Shown in pieces: positions 36,587 to 44,850 of a stretch of DNA of 64,000 bases (position 1 is its first letter; every line of letters begins with the position of its first letter). The DNA is from Pseudorhodoplanes sp. (GTDB taxonomy: Bacteria; Pseudomonadota; Alphaproteobacteria; Rhizobiales; Xanthobacteraceae): the NCBI GenBank assembly GCA_032027085.1, contig JAVSMS010000001.1:2811126-2875125 (forward strand), written 5' to 3'. A model generated the notes under the pieces. The model searched no databases. It was given only the letters and a program-made list of their open reading frames with translations, and was not told the origin of the DNA. A program made the translations under genes and the position numbers.

Positions 36587-37897
36587 ATGGACGTCCTGAT
36601 GCCGCAGCTTGGTGAAACCGTCACCGAGGGAAAGATCAGCACCTGGTTCAAGACTGTCGGCGACGCGGTGAAGCCGGGCGACAATCTGTTCGAGATCGAG
36701 ACCGACAAGGTGTCGATGGAAGTGCCCGCGATCGAAGCAGGCTTCATCACGGAAATCCGCGTCGCGAAGGGCGAGGTGGCGGCGGTCGGCACCGTTGTGG
36801 CTGTGATCGGCGGCAGCGCCGGTGCCACCGCGAGTGCGCCGGCTGCGGCTTCGGCCAAGGCTGTTGCTCCGATTGCCGCGCAGTCTGCGACGTCGCCCGT
36901 TGCCGCATCAACCTTCCAGCCAACCAAACCCGCGGCTCCGATGGATCCCTATCGTGAAGTGCGCACGCCCGAGCGCAACTACGGACCAGCGCGGCTGGGC
37001 GGCGTGTCGGTGACGCCGCTGGCGCGGCGACTTGCCGCCGAAAACGGCATCGATCTGTCGCGGATCAAGGGGTCCGGACCGCATGGCCGTATCGTTGCCG
37101 ACGACATCAAGAATGCCGCACCGCAGGCGCGCGGCGGCGGTCAGATTGCGGCCGGCCTGAGCCTGTCCGAGGTGAGGGCGGTCTATGCCGACGCGGCTTA
37201 CACGGAAGTCCCGCTCGATGGCATGCGCAAGACCATCGCGACGCGCCTCACGCAATCGAAGCAGACGGTGCCGCATTTCTATCTGACCGCGGATGTCGGA
37301 ATCGACGCGCTTCTGAACCTGCGCCAGGACGCAAACGCCGCGGCGCCGGTGAAGGACGGCGCGCCGGCATACCGCATCTCGGTGAATGACTTCATTATCA
37401 AGGCGCTGGCGCTGGCCTTGCAGCGCGTGCCGGCCGCCAATGCGGTCTGGGCCGAGGACCGCATCTTGCGCTTCGCGCATTCCGACATCGGCGTTGCCGT
37501 GGCGCTTGAGGATGGGCTGCTCACGCCCGTCATCCGCAACGCCGATACCAAATCACTCGGTGCGATCTCCAACGAAATGCGCGACCTCGCCGCGCGCGCT
37601 CGCGACAGGAAGTTGAAGCCCTCTGAATATCAGGGCGGGGTGTCGGCGGTGTCCAATCTTGGTATGTATGGCGTGCGCGAATTTGCCGCCATCATCAACC
37701 CGCCGCAATCCACAATCCTCGCCGTCGGCGAAGCGCGGCGCGCTCCGGTGGAAGCAGCGGATGGCTTGGTGAAATTCCAGAGCCAGATGAGCATCACCTT
37801 GTCTTGCGACCATCGCGTGGTGGATGGCGCGGTGGGGGCCGAGGTGCTGAAGGCGATCAAGGGTTACCTGGAAAACCCCGTCACCATGCTGGTGTAA
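36587..37897 (+). CDS. Dihydrolipoamide acyltransferase (E2) of the 2-oxoacid/acetoin dehydrogenase
   Basis: A 436-aa core component that carries acyl groups from E1 to CoA. N-terminal lipoyl domain with Lys41 in EIETDKVSMEVPA, an Ala/Pro-rich linker (about residues 80-125), an E1/E3-binding domain (VTPLARRLAAENGIDLSRIKG near 141), and the catalytic domain with HRVVDGAVGAEVL near 406. The single lipoyl domain and length fit acetoin or branched-chain type E2 enzymes. Last gene of the operon; E3 must come from elsewhere in the genome. Confidence 0.9.
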   Translation: MDVLMPQLGETVTEGKISTWFKTVGDAVKPGDNLFEIETDKVSMEVPAIEAGFITEIRVAKGEVAAVGTVVAVIGGSAGATASAPAAASAKAVAPIAAQSATSPVAASTFQPTKPAAPMDPYREVRTPERNYGPARLGGVSVTPLARRLAAENGIDLSRIKGSGPHGRIVADDIKNAAPQARGGGQIAAGLSLSEVRAVYADAAYTEVPLDGMRKTIATRLTQSKQTVPHFYLTADVGIDALLNLRQDANAAAPVKDGAPAYRISVNDFIIKALALALQRVPAANAVWAEDRILRFAHSDIGVAVALEDGLLTPVIRNADTKSLGAISNEMRDLAARARDRKLKPSEYQGGVSAVSNLGMYGVREFAAIINPPQSTILAVGEARRAPVEAADGLVKFQSQMSITLSCDHRVVDGAVGAEVLKAIKGYLENPVTMLV

Positions 37898-37954
37898 GGC
37901 CTGAGCCGTTCCTCGGCAGGGACGTATTTTGTGCGCTTAGTGTTGTTCCGTCAT

Positions 37955-37993
37955 CCTGAGGTGCAGGACGGCAAAGCCGGCGAGCACCTCAGG
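37955..37993. repeat. Palindromic repeat between convergent genes
   Basis: CCTGAGGTGC (37955-37964) and GCACCTCAGG (37984-37993) form a perfect 10-bp stem, extended by CCGTC/GACGG outside. The CCTGAGGTGC arm recurs near 55632. It may terminate both the E2 operon and cysNC. Confidence 0.65.
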
Positions 37994-38016
37994 GCGACGG
38001 CGATAGACGGTAACGT

Positions 38017-39918
38017 CTACCGCAACACATCGCGCCGGGCCAGCAACGTCTCGATATCCGCGATTGCGTAATCGACAGCCCGCTCCGCAGTGTTAATGCG
38101 CAGATCGGGATTGGAGGGAGCTTCGTAATCCGAGCCGACGCCGGTGAATGAGGCGAGAGCGCCGGACCGCGCTTTTCTGTAATGCCCTTTCGGGTCACGG
38201 CTCTCGCAGACATCGAGCGGCGCTGCGACGTGGATTTCATAGAAATCCGGTCCGACAATCTGCCGGGCGCGCGCACGATCCTCGGCTTGCGGGGAGACGG
38301 CGGCGACTATCGCGATGATGCCGCTCTTCGACAGATGTGCCGCGACTTCCGCCAAACGCCGCACATTCTCGGCGCGATCCGCACGCGAAAAGCCGAGATC
38401 GGAATTGAGACCGGTGCGCAGCGTGTCGCCGTCGAGCAAGATCGGCATGCCACCGCGCGCGAACAGCCGCCGCTCCGGCGCCCGGGCGAGCGTAGACTTG
38501 CCGGAGGCCGGCAGACCGGTGAACCAGATCACTGCGCCGCGATGGCCGAAGCGCTCAGCAGTCTCGCCGCCTGCGACGGCGGAGGGCACCGGTATGATAT
38601 CGGCTTGCGCCGGTATTTGCGGTTTTGCCTCATCGGTCGCGAGCAGGATTCCGCCGCCGCCGATATGACCCGCCGTTTCCAGCACAATGCGGCCGGTACG
38701 CGGGTTCAGATCATGGATGTCCCCGGCCAGCGGCTGCGCGAGGGTGATTTCGATTTCGCCGACATGATTCTGCGCAATCGCGTCGGCGCCCTGCGCCGAC
38801 AATTGTCCGGGATCGATGGCTTTGGCGATGGCGGTGACCTGTCCGCGCACTTCGGCCGTGCCGATGCGGACGGTGAGGTTCGATCCGGATTCGAGCGGCG
38901 CCTGCTGCAGCCAGAAGACGCGCGCCTGTAGACGCTGCACCGCCTTGGCGGGCGTGGAGGCGGGCGAAATGACATGCCCGCGGTCGACAAAGATTTCGCT
39001 GTCGAGGGTGATGCCGACCGACTGCCCCGCGCTTGCCGTTTGCGAGGCCGCTGACCTGTCGGGCGCAGGCCAAGCCTCGATGGCGCGGATGCGCGCACGT
39101 TGTCCTGTCGGAGCAACGACAATGTCATCACCGACGCATATGCGCCCGGTCTCTACACGGCCGGCGATGATCCGCCGGTCGTCGAATTTGTAGACCGCCT
39201 GCACCGGCAGACGCAGGGGAAGTTCCGCGTCCGGTCGCGCCGGCGCAAAACTGTCGAGCACCTCCAGCACCGCGGGTCCGGAATACCAGGCTGTGGAAGA
39301 GGTGTGCTTTGCAACGCCGTCGCCGTTGCGTGCCGAGATCGGGATCACGGCGGTCGGCATGAGACCGAGCTGGTGCAACTGGCCGACGATTTCGGTTTTG
39401 ATTGTCGCAAACCGCGCCGGATCGAAATTGACGCGATCCATCTTGTTGATGACAACAGCGATCTGGCGAACCCCGAGCAGTTGCAGCAGGTGGCAATGCC
39501 GGCGCGTCTGCTCGCGCACGCCTTCGCTGGTGTCGATCAGCAGCAAGGCGGCGTCCGCTTGCGACGCGCCGGTGATCATGTTGCGGAGAAATTCGGTGTG
39601 TCCGGGCGTGTCGATCAGAACGATATCGCGCGAGGCGGTGCGGAAACGGATCTGGCTGGTGTCGATGGTGATGCCCTGATCGCGCTCGGTCTGCAATGCG
39701 TCGAGCAGAAACGCCCATTCGAACGACATGCCGCGGCGAGCGCTCACCGCCTTCAATTGCTCCATCTTGCCGTCCGGCAGGCTGCCGGTCTCATGCAGCA
39801 GGCGGCCGATCAACGTCGACTTGCCGTGGTCGACATGGCCGACAATCACGATGCGCACGAGCGGGCGCGGGCGAAGCGGCTGAGGGGAGGCGACGAGAGG
39901 CGAGACGGGAGCATTCAT
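38017..39918 (-). CDS. cysNC: Bifunctional sulfate adenylyltransferase large subunit / APS kinase (CysNC)
   Basis: A 633-aa fusion. Residues about 20-430 are the CysN GTPase that drives CysD to make adenosine phosphosulfate (APS) from sulfate and [17 protein letters not shown] (P-loop), [12 protein letters not shown] and NKMD. Residues about 455-633 are an APS kinase: [13 protein letters not shown] and [22 protein letters not shown]. The fused form (like rhizobial NodQ) is common in alphaproteobacteria. It lies 34 bp downstream of cysD. Because the divergent CysH looks like an APS reductase, the kinase product PAPS may serve sulfation or salvage rather than assimilation. Confidence 0.93.
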   Translation of the reverse strand: MNAPVSPLVASPQPLRPRPLVRIVIVGHVDHGKSTLIGRLLHETGSLPDGKMEQLKAVSARRGMSFEWAFLLDALQTERDQGITIDTSQIRFRTASRDIVLIDTPGHTEFLRNMITGASQADAALLLIDTSEGVREQTRRHCHLLQLLGVRQIAVVINKMDRVNFDPARFATIKTEIVGQLHQLGLMPTAVIPISARNGDGVAKHTSSTAWYSGPAVLEVLDSFAPARPDAELPLRLPVQAVYKFDDRRIIAGRVETGRICVGDDIVVAPTGQRARIRAIEAWPAPDRSAASQTASAGQSVGITLDSEIFVDRGHVISPASTPAKAVQRLQARVFWLQQAPLESGSNLTVRIGTAEVRGQVTAIAKAIDPGQLSAQGADAIAQNHVGEIEITLAQPLAGDIHDLNPRTGRIVLETAGHIGGGGILLATDEAKPQIPAQADIIPVPSAVAGGETAERFGHRGAVIWFTGLPASGKSTLARAPERRLFARGGMPILLDGDTLRTGLNSDLGFSRADRAENVRRLAEVAAHLSKSGIIAIVAAVSPQAEDRARARQIVGPDFYEIHVAAPLDVCESRDPKGHYRKARSGALASFTGVGSDYEAPSNPDLRINTAERAVDYAIADIETLLARRDVLR

Positions 39919-39952
39919 GGTGCCACGCGCTGGCTAGGGATGGTCACGACGG

Positions 39953-40747
39953 TCAGAGATATCCCGAGAGGCGCAGACGCTCGAACGCGTCCTCGGATTC
40001 ATGATCCATGGCGCGCCCGGATCGCTCCGGCACCTTGGTGGCATCGAGTTCGGTAATGATCTCGTCGATGGTCGATGCGTGGGAAGACACAGGAAAGGTG
40101 ATGTCGGCGTCCCCGAGAGAGCGGTAGCGTTTGCCGTTCTGCGAGAAATAGAGCGGGATGACCGGAATCTGTTCGCGGCGCGTATAGGCCCAGATATCGG
40201 CTTCCGTCCAATGCAGGATCGGATGCACGCGCAAATGCGCGCCCGCCGGCAGGCGGGGGTTGAACTGATCCCAGAATTCCAACGGCTGGCTGCGCACGTC
40301 CCATTGGCCTTCGACGCCGCGCGGCGAGAAAATGCGTTCCTTGGCCCGCGTCGGCTCCTCATCACGGCGAATGCCGGCGATCAATCCATCGAAACCATGT
40401 TTCGCTAACGCGAGCTTCAGGCCTTCGGTCTTGCGCGCCGCGGATCTCGCGGCCGGAGGGAGCGAGTTATCGACAGCCTCGATGGGTGGGCAGGGCTCGG
40501 TGAGCAGTTTCAAATTCCATTCCGCGCTGTAGCGGTCGCGGAAGGTATACATCTCAGGAAACTTCTTGCCGGTATCGACATGCAGCACGGGAAACGGCAC
40601 GCGGCCAAAGAACGCCTTGCGCGCGAGCCAGATCATCACGTTGGAATCCTTGCCCAGCGACCACAGCAAGGCGAGATGTTTCAGGCGCGCGAAGGCTTCG
40701 CGAAAAATGTAGATGCTCTGCGCTTCCAGTTCGTCGAGACGATCCAT
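39953..40747 (-). CDS. cysD: Sulfate adenylyltransferase subunit 2
   Basis: Catalytic ATP-sulfurylase subunit, 264 aa, of the PP-loop (PAPS reductase-like) superfamily. It has the nucleotide loop ALLWSLGKDSNVMIWL near residue 29, HVDTGKKFPEMYTFRD near 56 and GIRRDEEPTRAKERIFSPR near 125. Start at 40747 (MDRLDELEAQ), as in other CysD proteins; the frame to 40798 is an extension. First gene of the leftward cysD-cysNC operon, diverging from cysH. Confidence 0.93.
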   Translation of the reverse strand: MDRLDELEAQSIYIFREAFARLKHLALLWSLGKDSNVMIWLARKAFFGRVPFPVLHVDTGKKFPEMYTFRDRYSAEWNLKLLTEPCPPIEAVDNSLPPAARSAARKTEGLKLALAKHGFDGLIAGIRRDEEPTRAKERIFSPRGVEGQWDVRSQPLEFWDQFNPRLPAGAHLRVHPILHWTEADIWAYTRREQIPVIPLYFSQNGKRYRSLGDADITFPVSSHASTIDEIITELDATKVPERSGRAMDHESEDAFERLRLSGYL

Positions 40748-40890
40748 GAGTGCTATTCCGTACCGGTTGCGTGCGTCGACCAGGGACGCCGCGCGCACAT
40801 GCGCAGCCGTGGCAATCCGGCGAGAAAAAAAATCGTCTCGATTTCAGCGGGAAAGGTCATTGGACATTCCAAAACGCGTTTCATCTGCAG

Positions 40891-40905
40891 TAGAAAATTT
40901 TTCTA
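40891..40905. promoter_or_regulatory. Palindrome in the cysD-cysH divergent promoter region
   Basis: TAGAAAATTTTTCTA is a perfect odd palindrome within a strongly AT-rich stretch (about 40880-40962), in contrast to the GC-rich surroundings. It sits between the two divergent sulfate-assimilation units and is a candidate operator shared by both. The binding factor is unknown. Confidence 0.45.
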
Positions 40906-40965
40906 TCCAAGTCCTATTTTTTCGTTTTATATGGAAAAAAATCTCGTCAATCGGATATTTTCCCA

Positions 40966-41754
40966 ATGCATTTTCAGTTGGATGACGAGTCGCCCGGCGA
41001 TGAAAATCTGCGGACGGACACCGCGCGCGCCGATGCGAACCGTAATCGCGAGGCGCGCGATCGTCTCGCCGCCGAACTGAACGAAGCTCTGCAATCAGCA
41101 TCGCCGAGGCAGATCATTCGTGCGGCGCAATCGGCCGTGCCGAAAGGCCGGCTCGCAGTCACGTCATCCTTCGGCGCGGAATCGGCGCTGCTGCTCAAAT
41201 GCGTCGCCGATGTCGATGCTGCAATTCCGGTGCTGTTTCTCGACACCGGCTGGCTGTTTGAGGAAACGCTAACCTATCGCGACACTTTGGTGGCGCGACT
41301 GGGACTCTCCGACATACGAGTCCTGAAACCGAATTCGCTTGCCGTTGCGGAACGCGATGCCGAGCGCGATCTCTGGTTTCGCGATCCCGATGCCTGCTGT
41401 TCGCTGCGCAAGGTCGAGCCCTTGTCACGCGCGCTTGTGTCATTCGACGGCTGGATCAATGGGCGCAAGCGCTTTCACGGTCACGCGCGCAGTCAGATTC
41501 CAGTGGTGGAAAGCGACGGACTAAGGCTGAAATTCAACCCGCTGGCACATGTCACGCAGGAGGAGGTGCAGCAATCCTTCACGCAGTTCGATCTTCCGCG
41601 TCATCCGCTGGAGCAGGCCGGCTACGCCTCGATCGGATGCATGCCCTGCACGAGCCGGGTGAGCGCCGGCCAATCGGTCAGGGACGGACGCTGGCAGAGG
41701 CGGGGCAAAACTGAATGCGGGATTCATCAGGCGCCAGAAAGCTCGAAAGGCTAA
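40966..41754 (+). CDS. cysH: Assimilatory adenylyl-sulfate (APS) reductase, 4Fe-4S type
   Basis: Reduces APS to sulfite with thioredoxin. 262 aa; PP-loop-like VTSSFGAESALLLKC near residue 65 and LFLDTGWLFEETLTYRD near 90. Cys144-Cys145 and Cys225-x-x-Cys228 form the CC...CxxC set that binds a 4Fe-4S cluster, which marks APS- rather than PAPS-reducing enzymes. The C-terminal catalytic Cys is in KTECGIH. It diverges from cysD-cysNC across an AT-rich promoter region. No strong RBS is visible, so the start is somewhat uncertain. Confidence 0.92.
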   Translation: MHFQLDDESPGDENLRTDTARADANRNREARDRLAAELNEALQSASPRQIIRAAQSAVPKGRLAVTSSFGAESALLLKCVADVDAAIPVLFLDTGWLFEETLTYRDTLVARLGLSDIRVLKPNSLAVAERDAERDLWFRDPDACCSLRKVEPLSRALVSFDGWINGRKRFHGHARSQIPVVESDGLRLKFNPLAHVTQEEVQQSFTQFDLPRHPLEQAGYASIGCMPCTSRVSAGQSVRDGRWQRRGKTECGIHQAPESSKG

Positions 41755-41848
41755 AGCCCCCAAGTGTTGCAAGAGTCAACCTCGTCTGTAACCGCTCAAT
41801 AATTTTCGTCATGCCCGCGTCACCCGATCCGGCCGAAGGCCGGCCCGC

Positions 41849-42060
41849 GTGACTGTGACCACCGCCGCCTCGTAATAGGAATTGACGCTGCCGTCGCAGT
41901 CTTCGACCTTCAGCAGCAGATTCTTCGGCAGGCGGAAGGGCGCAAGAAATTCGCTCAAGCGCTCCAGCCCGGCTGCTGCTTCAGCTTTTCATAAATCGGT
42001 TGATGCGCCGGATTGGCCGGGCGAACGTATTCGCCCGTGCACCCGATTCTGGCTCGTCTC
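41849..42060 (-). pseudogene. Decayed DUF4344-like (putative metallopeptidase) gene remnant
   Basis: Read on the minus strand, one frame gives GEYVRPANPAHQPIYEKLKQ and then a stop near 41955. The next frame continues as LERLSEFLAPFRLPKNLLLK, then VEDCDGSVNSYYEAAVVTV, down to about 41855. Together these resemble the N-terminal half of DUF4344-type proteins (from memory). So there is a frameshift, and the whole C-terminal half, including any HExxH motif, is absent; the similarity ends beside a small GC-rich palindrome at about 41832-41850. Upstream, a signal-like Ala-rich segment is also out of frame. Clearly non-functional if the homology is right. Confidence 0.6.
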
Positions 42061-42140
42061 TTGCTCGGGCTGCGCCGCCGGCAGGCCGGGCAGCAGCGGG
42101 CCATGAGGATGGCCAATTGGCGTAAATCTATCATGGGTCC

Positions 42141-42195
42141 CGATTCCGAAGTTCGCGAGAGTTTGCTGCCAGCTCTGGAGCGAACGTCGGAATCG
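42141..42195. repeat. Inverted repeat 1 upstream of the GIY-YIG gene
   Basis: CGATTCCGAAGTTCGC (42141-42156) pairs with GCGAACGTCGGAATCG (42180-42195) at 15 of 16 positions around a 23-nt centre. Near-perfect arms and proximity to a second, larger inverted repeat make chance unlikely. Confidence 0.7.
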
Positions 42196-42219
42196 AAGGA
42201 CACTAGCAAATGTTTGATT

Positions 42220-42296
42220 CTGGTGTGGCTTGGTTCGGAAAATCGCTCACAGAACACGCCGCAAGAACCGAGCGAATTTCCGAACCACCACACGAG
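42220..42296. repeat. Inverted repeat 2 upstream of the GIY-YIG gene
   Basis: A long imperfect palindrome. Arms 42220-42248 and 42270-42296 pair over about 25 bp, with the core GGTTCGGAAAATCGCTC facing GAGCGAATTTCCGAACC at one mismatch, around a 21-nt loop. It ends 18 bp before the nuclease start. Its right arm begins GAGCGAA, as does that of repeat 1, so the two may be related. Confidence 0.7.
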
Positions 42297-42314
42297 GCCT
42301 AGGAAGATCGCCGC

Positions 42315-42644
42315 ATGCAGTGCTACGTCTATGTGCTCGCCAGTCATGGCCGCGGCGGCATCAAGACCTATGTCGGGTGGACGCTCGATCTCGCCCGCCG
42401 TATGACCCAGCACAATTCCGGTCGGGGAGCACGATCAACCCGCGGCCGCGTCTGGGTGCTCCTGCATTCGGAGTGTTTCGAGACGCGGACAGCGGCCATG
42501 AGCCGCGAATGGCACTTGAAACGCGATCGCGCCTTTCGCAGGCAATTGTCGCAGAAATTTGCCGAGACTCTATCGGGCCTGGGTCAGCTGGCAGCAGATG
42601 GTGCAGGTCAGCGCTCGGCGAAGGCCTTTTCGATCACGAAATGA
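42315..42644 (+). CDS. GIY-YIG domain nuclease family protein (UPF0213-like)
   Basis: A 109-aa stand-alone GIY-YIG domain. The signature pair appears as YVYVLAS and TYVGWT at residues 4-23, followed by DLARRMTQHN with the conserved Arg and SREWHLKRDRAFRRQL with the expected catalytic Glu near residue 65. Such small proteins are related to the Slx1 and UvrC nuclease domains; most have no known role and are often multi-copy in Rhizobiales. Preceded by AGGAAG and two inverted repeats. Its last 37 bp overlap the convergent ferredoxin reductase gene. Confidence 0.85.
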   Translation: MQCYVYVLASHGRGGIKTYVGWTLDLARRMTQHNSGRGARSTRGRVWVLLHSECFETRTAAMSREWHLKRDRAFRRQLSQKFAETLSGLGQLAADGAGQRSAKAFSITK

Positions 42645-43381
42645 CCGGGTTCGACGTAGCTGCCTTCGGTGAAGCCGCGCCGGTCCAGCAGCGGACGCAG
42701 ATCCGCCAGCATCGCCGGGCTGCCGCAGAGCATCACCCTGTCTTCGGCGAGGTTCAGCGGCGGCTGGCCAATATCGGCAAATAGCCGGCCGCTGTCGATC
42801 AGGTGGGTGATGCGCCCGCGATTGCGGAACGGCTCGCGGGTGACTGTCGGGTAATACGTGAGCTGCTCGCGCACGTAGTCGCCGAAGAATTCATGCTCCG
42901 AGAGATCGGCGATGATAGTTTCGCCATAGGCCAGCTCCGCGATCTGGCGGCAGCCATGCACCAGGACGATCTGCTCGAAGCGGCTATAGGTGTCGGGATC
43001 CTTGATGATGCTGACAAAGGGCGCGAGCCCGGTTCCCGTCGACAGCAGCAAGAGGCGACGGCCCGGCAGCAGATTGTCTTGGACCAGCGTGCCGGTTGCC
43101 TTGCGGCCGACCAGTATGATGTCGCCTTCTTTCAGATGCTGCAGTTTCGAGGTGAGCGGGCCATTCGGGACCTTGATCGAGAAGAATTCCAGATTGTCCT
43201 CATGATGCGCGCTCGCCATGCTGTAGGCGCGCAAGAGCGGTCGTCCGTTCACCTCCAGTCCGATCATAGCGAACTGGCCGCTCACGAAGCGGAAGGAGGG
43301 ATCGCGCGTGGCGGTGAATGAGAAGAGACTGTCGGTCCAATGCCTGACGGAGAGGACCGTTTCCTTGTTGAGATTGCTCAA
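42608..43381 (-). CDS. fpr: Ferredoxin/flavodoxin-NADP+ reductase
   Basis: FAD enzyme of 257 aa that moves electrons between NADPH and ferredoxin or flavodoxin. The FAD-binding motif LLRAYSMASAHHEDNLEFF near residue 48, the NADP loop LLSTGTGLAPFVSII near 112 and the C-terminal VEPGHFVIEKAFAER are typical of the short bacterial FPR class. It could supply electrons to the sulfite-reduction branch of the nearby cys genes, but that is inference. Single gene, convergent with the GIY-YIG gene. Confidence 0.93.
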   Translation of the reverse strand: MSNLNKETVLSVRHWTDSLFSFTATRDPSFRFVSGQFAMIGLEVNGRPLLRAYSMASAHHEDNLEFFSIKVPNGPLTSKLQHLKEGDIILVGRKATGTLVQDNLLPGRRLLLLSTGTGLAPFVSIIKDPDTYSRFEQIVLVHGCRQIAELAYGETIIADLSEHEFFGDYVREQLTYYPTVTREPFRNRGRITHLIDSGRLFADIGQPPLNLAEDRVMLCGSPAMLADLRPLLDRRGFTEGSYVEPGHFVIEKAFAER

Positions 43382-43499
43382 AAGAGATGTCCGGGATGCT
43401 TCAGTGAGGTCGGGTGGCGAGGCGCCAAATTAGGGTGATTTGCGGCTTTTTGAATGCCAAATATTTCCCCCATTCAGCAATTCCATTCTCGCAATGCCG

Positions 43500-44552
43500 T
43501 TATGCGCGCAGGTTTCTTTCCGGGACGCCCGTTTGCAGGCGCTTGGCGGATACCTCGCATGGTTCAGCAGGTGCCAGTGGGGTCTCGTCCTGCGGCATGT
43601 CCGGCCTGCGGCCGAACAACCAAGCCGCGCCGCCGATCAGGCCGAGCGCAAGGCTGAGCAGCGCAAAGGCGACGCTGGCGCCAAAGGCGACGGCCAGCGG
43701 AACCCCCACCGTGCCGAAGGCGATGATGGCCGCACCCTCGCGCACGCCCCAGCCGCCGATCGAGATCGGCAGCATCGCGATTTCGAGCACCGCCGGCACC
43801 AGAAGCGCCGCCAGCAATGCGGAGGTCGTGTCGACATGCCAGCCGAGAAACAGAACGAAGAAGACAAGCGAGTTGCAGAGCGCGCTGAGCAGGCTGACGC
43901 CGGCGGCAAGCCAGAGACGCGGATGAGGGCGCAAGAGATGTTGTCCCGCGGTCACCGCCTGGGCGATGAAGCCTGCAATCTTTGCGGCGCGATGTCCGGT
44001 GATGCGGCCTGCAATCCTGAGGACATGGTGGCGAAAATATCCGAACAGCAACACCGTAACCGTGCCCGCCACGCCGGCAAAGGCGAGCAGCGCCAGAATC
44101 AGCCGGACTGCATCGTTGTCGATGCGCGCGAAGAGCCACGGCAGGCTGGCGAGCAGGAGAACGTGATTGACGATGATGCCGGTAACGCGATCAAGAGCAA
44201 CGGCGGCGCCGGCCTTTTCAAGATCAAGGCCGGATTTGCGGACACGCCAGACACGCAGCGCATCGCTGCCGAGAAATGACACAAAGGTCTGGCCGAAGAA
44301 GATGCTTTCGATGCTGATGCGGATCGCGTGCGGCGCCGAGATGCTATGCTCGAAGGTTGAAACAATCAGCGCGAGCCTGAGGCCGGTGAAGACCGCCTGC
44401 AGGACGATGACGACAAAGGCGGCAAGAATGGCGGCCGGCGCCAGCGCGGAGAAGGCTTTCGCGATGGCGTGAAAATCGAGCTTCCAGGCAATGGCGCCCA
44501 GAATTGTGAGCGTGAACGCGAGCTTGAGGCCCCACAGGGTGTATCTGGTCAT
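43500..44552 (-). CDS. Lysylphosphatidylglycerol synthase transmembrane region-like (UPF0104) protein
   Basis: A 350-aa inner-membrane protein with about eight hydrophobic helices and the UPF0104/AglD pattern: FFGQTFVSFLGSDALRVWRVRKSG near residue 85, AVALDRVTGIIVN near 118, ISIGGWGVREGAAI near 265. It corresponds to the flippase half of MprF without the tRNA-dependent synthase domain, so a role in moving or building a lipid-linked glycan or lipid is likely but unproven. Start at 44552 (MTRYTLWGLK); the frame to 44615 adds a non-membrane, poorly supported tail. Confidence 0.82.
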   Translation of the reverse strand: MTRYTLWGLKLAFTLTILGAIAWKLDFHAIAKAFSALAPAAILAAFVVIVLQAVFTGLRLALIVSTFEHSISAPHAIRISIESIFFGQTFVSFLGSDALRVWRVRKSGLDLEKAGAAVALDRVTGIIVNHVLLLASLPWLFARIDNDAVRLILALLAFAGVAGTVTVLLFGYFRHHVLRIAGRITGHRAAKIAGFIAQAVTAGQHLLRPHPRLWLAAGVSLLSALCNSLVFFVLFLGWHVDTTSALLAALLVPAVLEIAMLPISIGGWGVREGAAIIAFGTVGVPLAVAFGASVAFALLSLALGLIGGAAWLFGRRPDMPQDETPLAPAEPCEVSAKRLQTGVPERNLRA

Positions 44553-44850
44553 AGGTGGGGACGATCTTGCTCTGGAGGGATGATTGGGAAAGGAATGGGC
44601 AAGCCGATCGCTCACGGGAGCCGGACGCCATGGGTAAATAATCCAGTCGGATTAGGCAAGCGGGAGGCGGACCGCGTGATAAGGTCCGATTCCGATTGCC
44701 GCGGCGCCTCGGTTCCAATACCGGATCCCTCTTGAAGTTCAGGAATTCGTTCAATGGAGCGCTTGCGAAACACCACTGCGTGATCCCGGGTCCGATGCTT
44801 CGCAGCGTCCCGTAAGACCATTAAGCTTTTCAATTCAGCCTGAGCCGCAC
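44553..44850. other. Divergent intergenic region
   Basis: 298 bp between the leftward UPF0104 gene and the rightward transporter gene. Short frames cross it, but none has a good start or family match. I see only a small AATCC-N4-GGATT palindrome near 44640 and no confident promoter. Confidence 0.5.

Noticed and set aside
40870-40962. AT-rich tract considered as a horizontally acquired insert
   Set aside because: It is only about 90 bp, has no gene and fits a divergent promoter.
42230-42784. 184-codon plus-strand frame overlapping the GIY-YIG gene
   Set aside because: Runs through the inverted repeat and the 3' end of fpr; the GIY-YIG frame has the clear motif.
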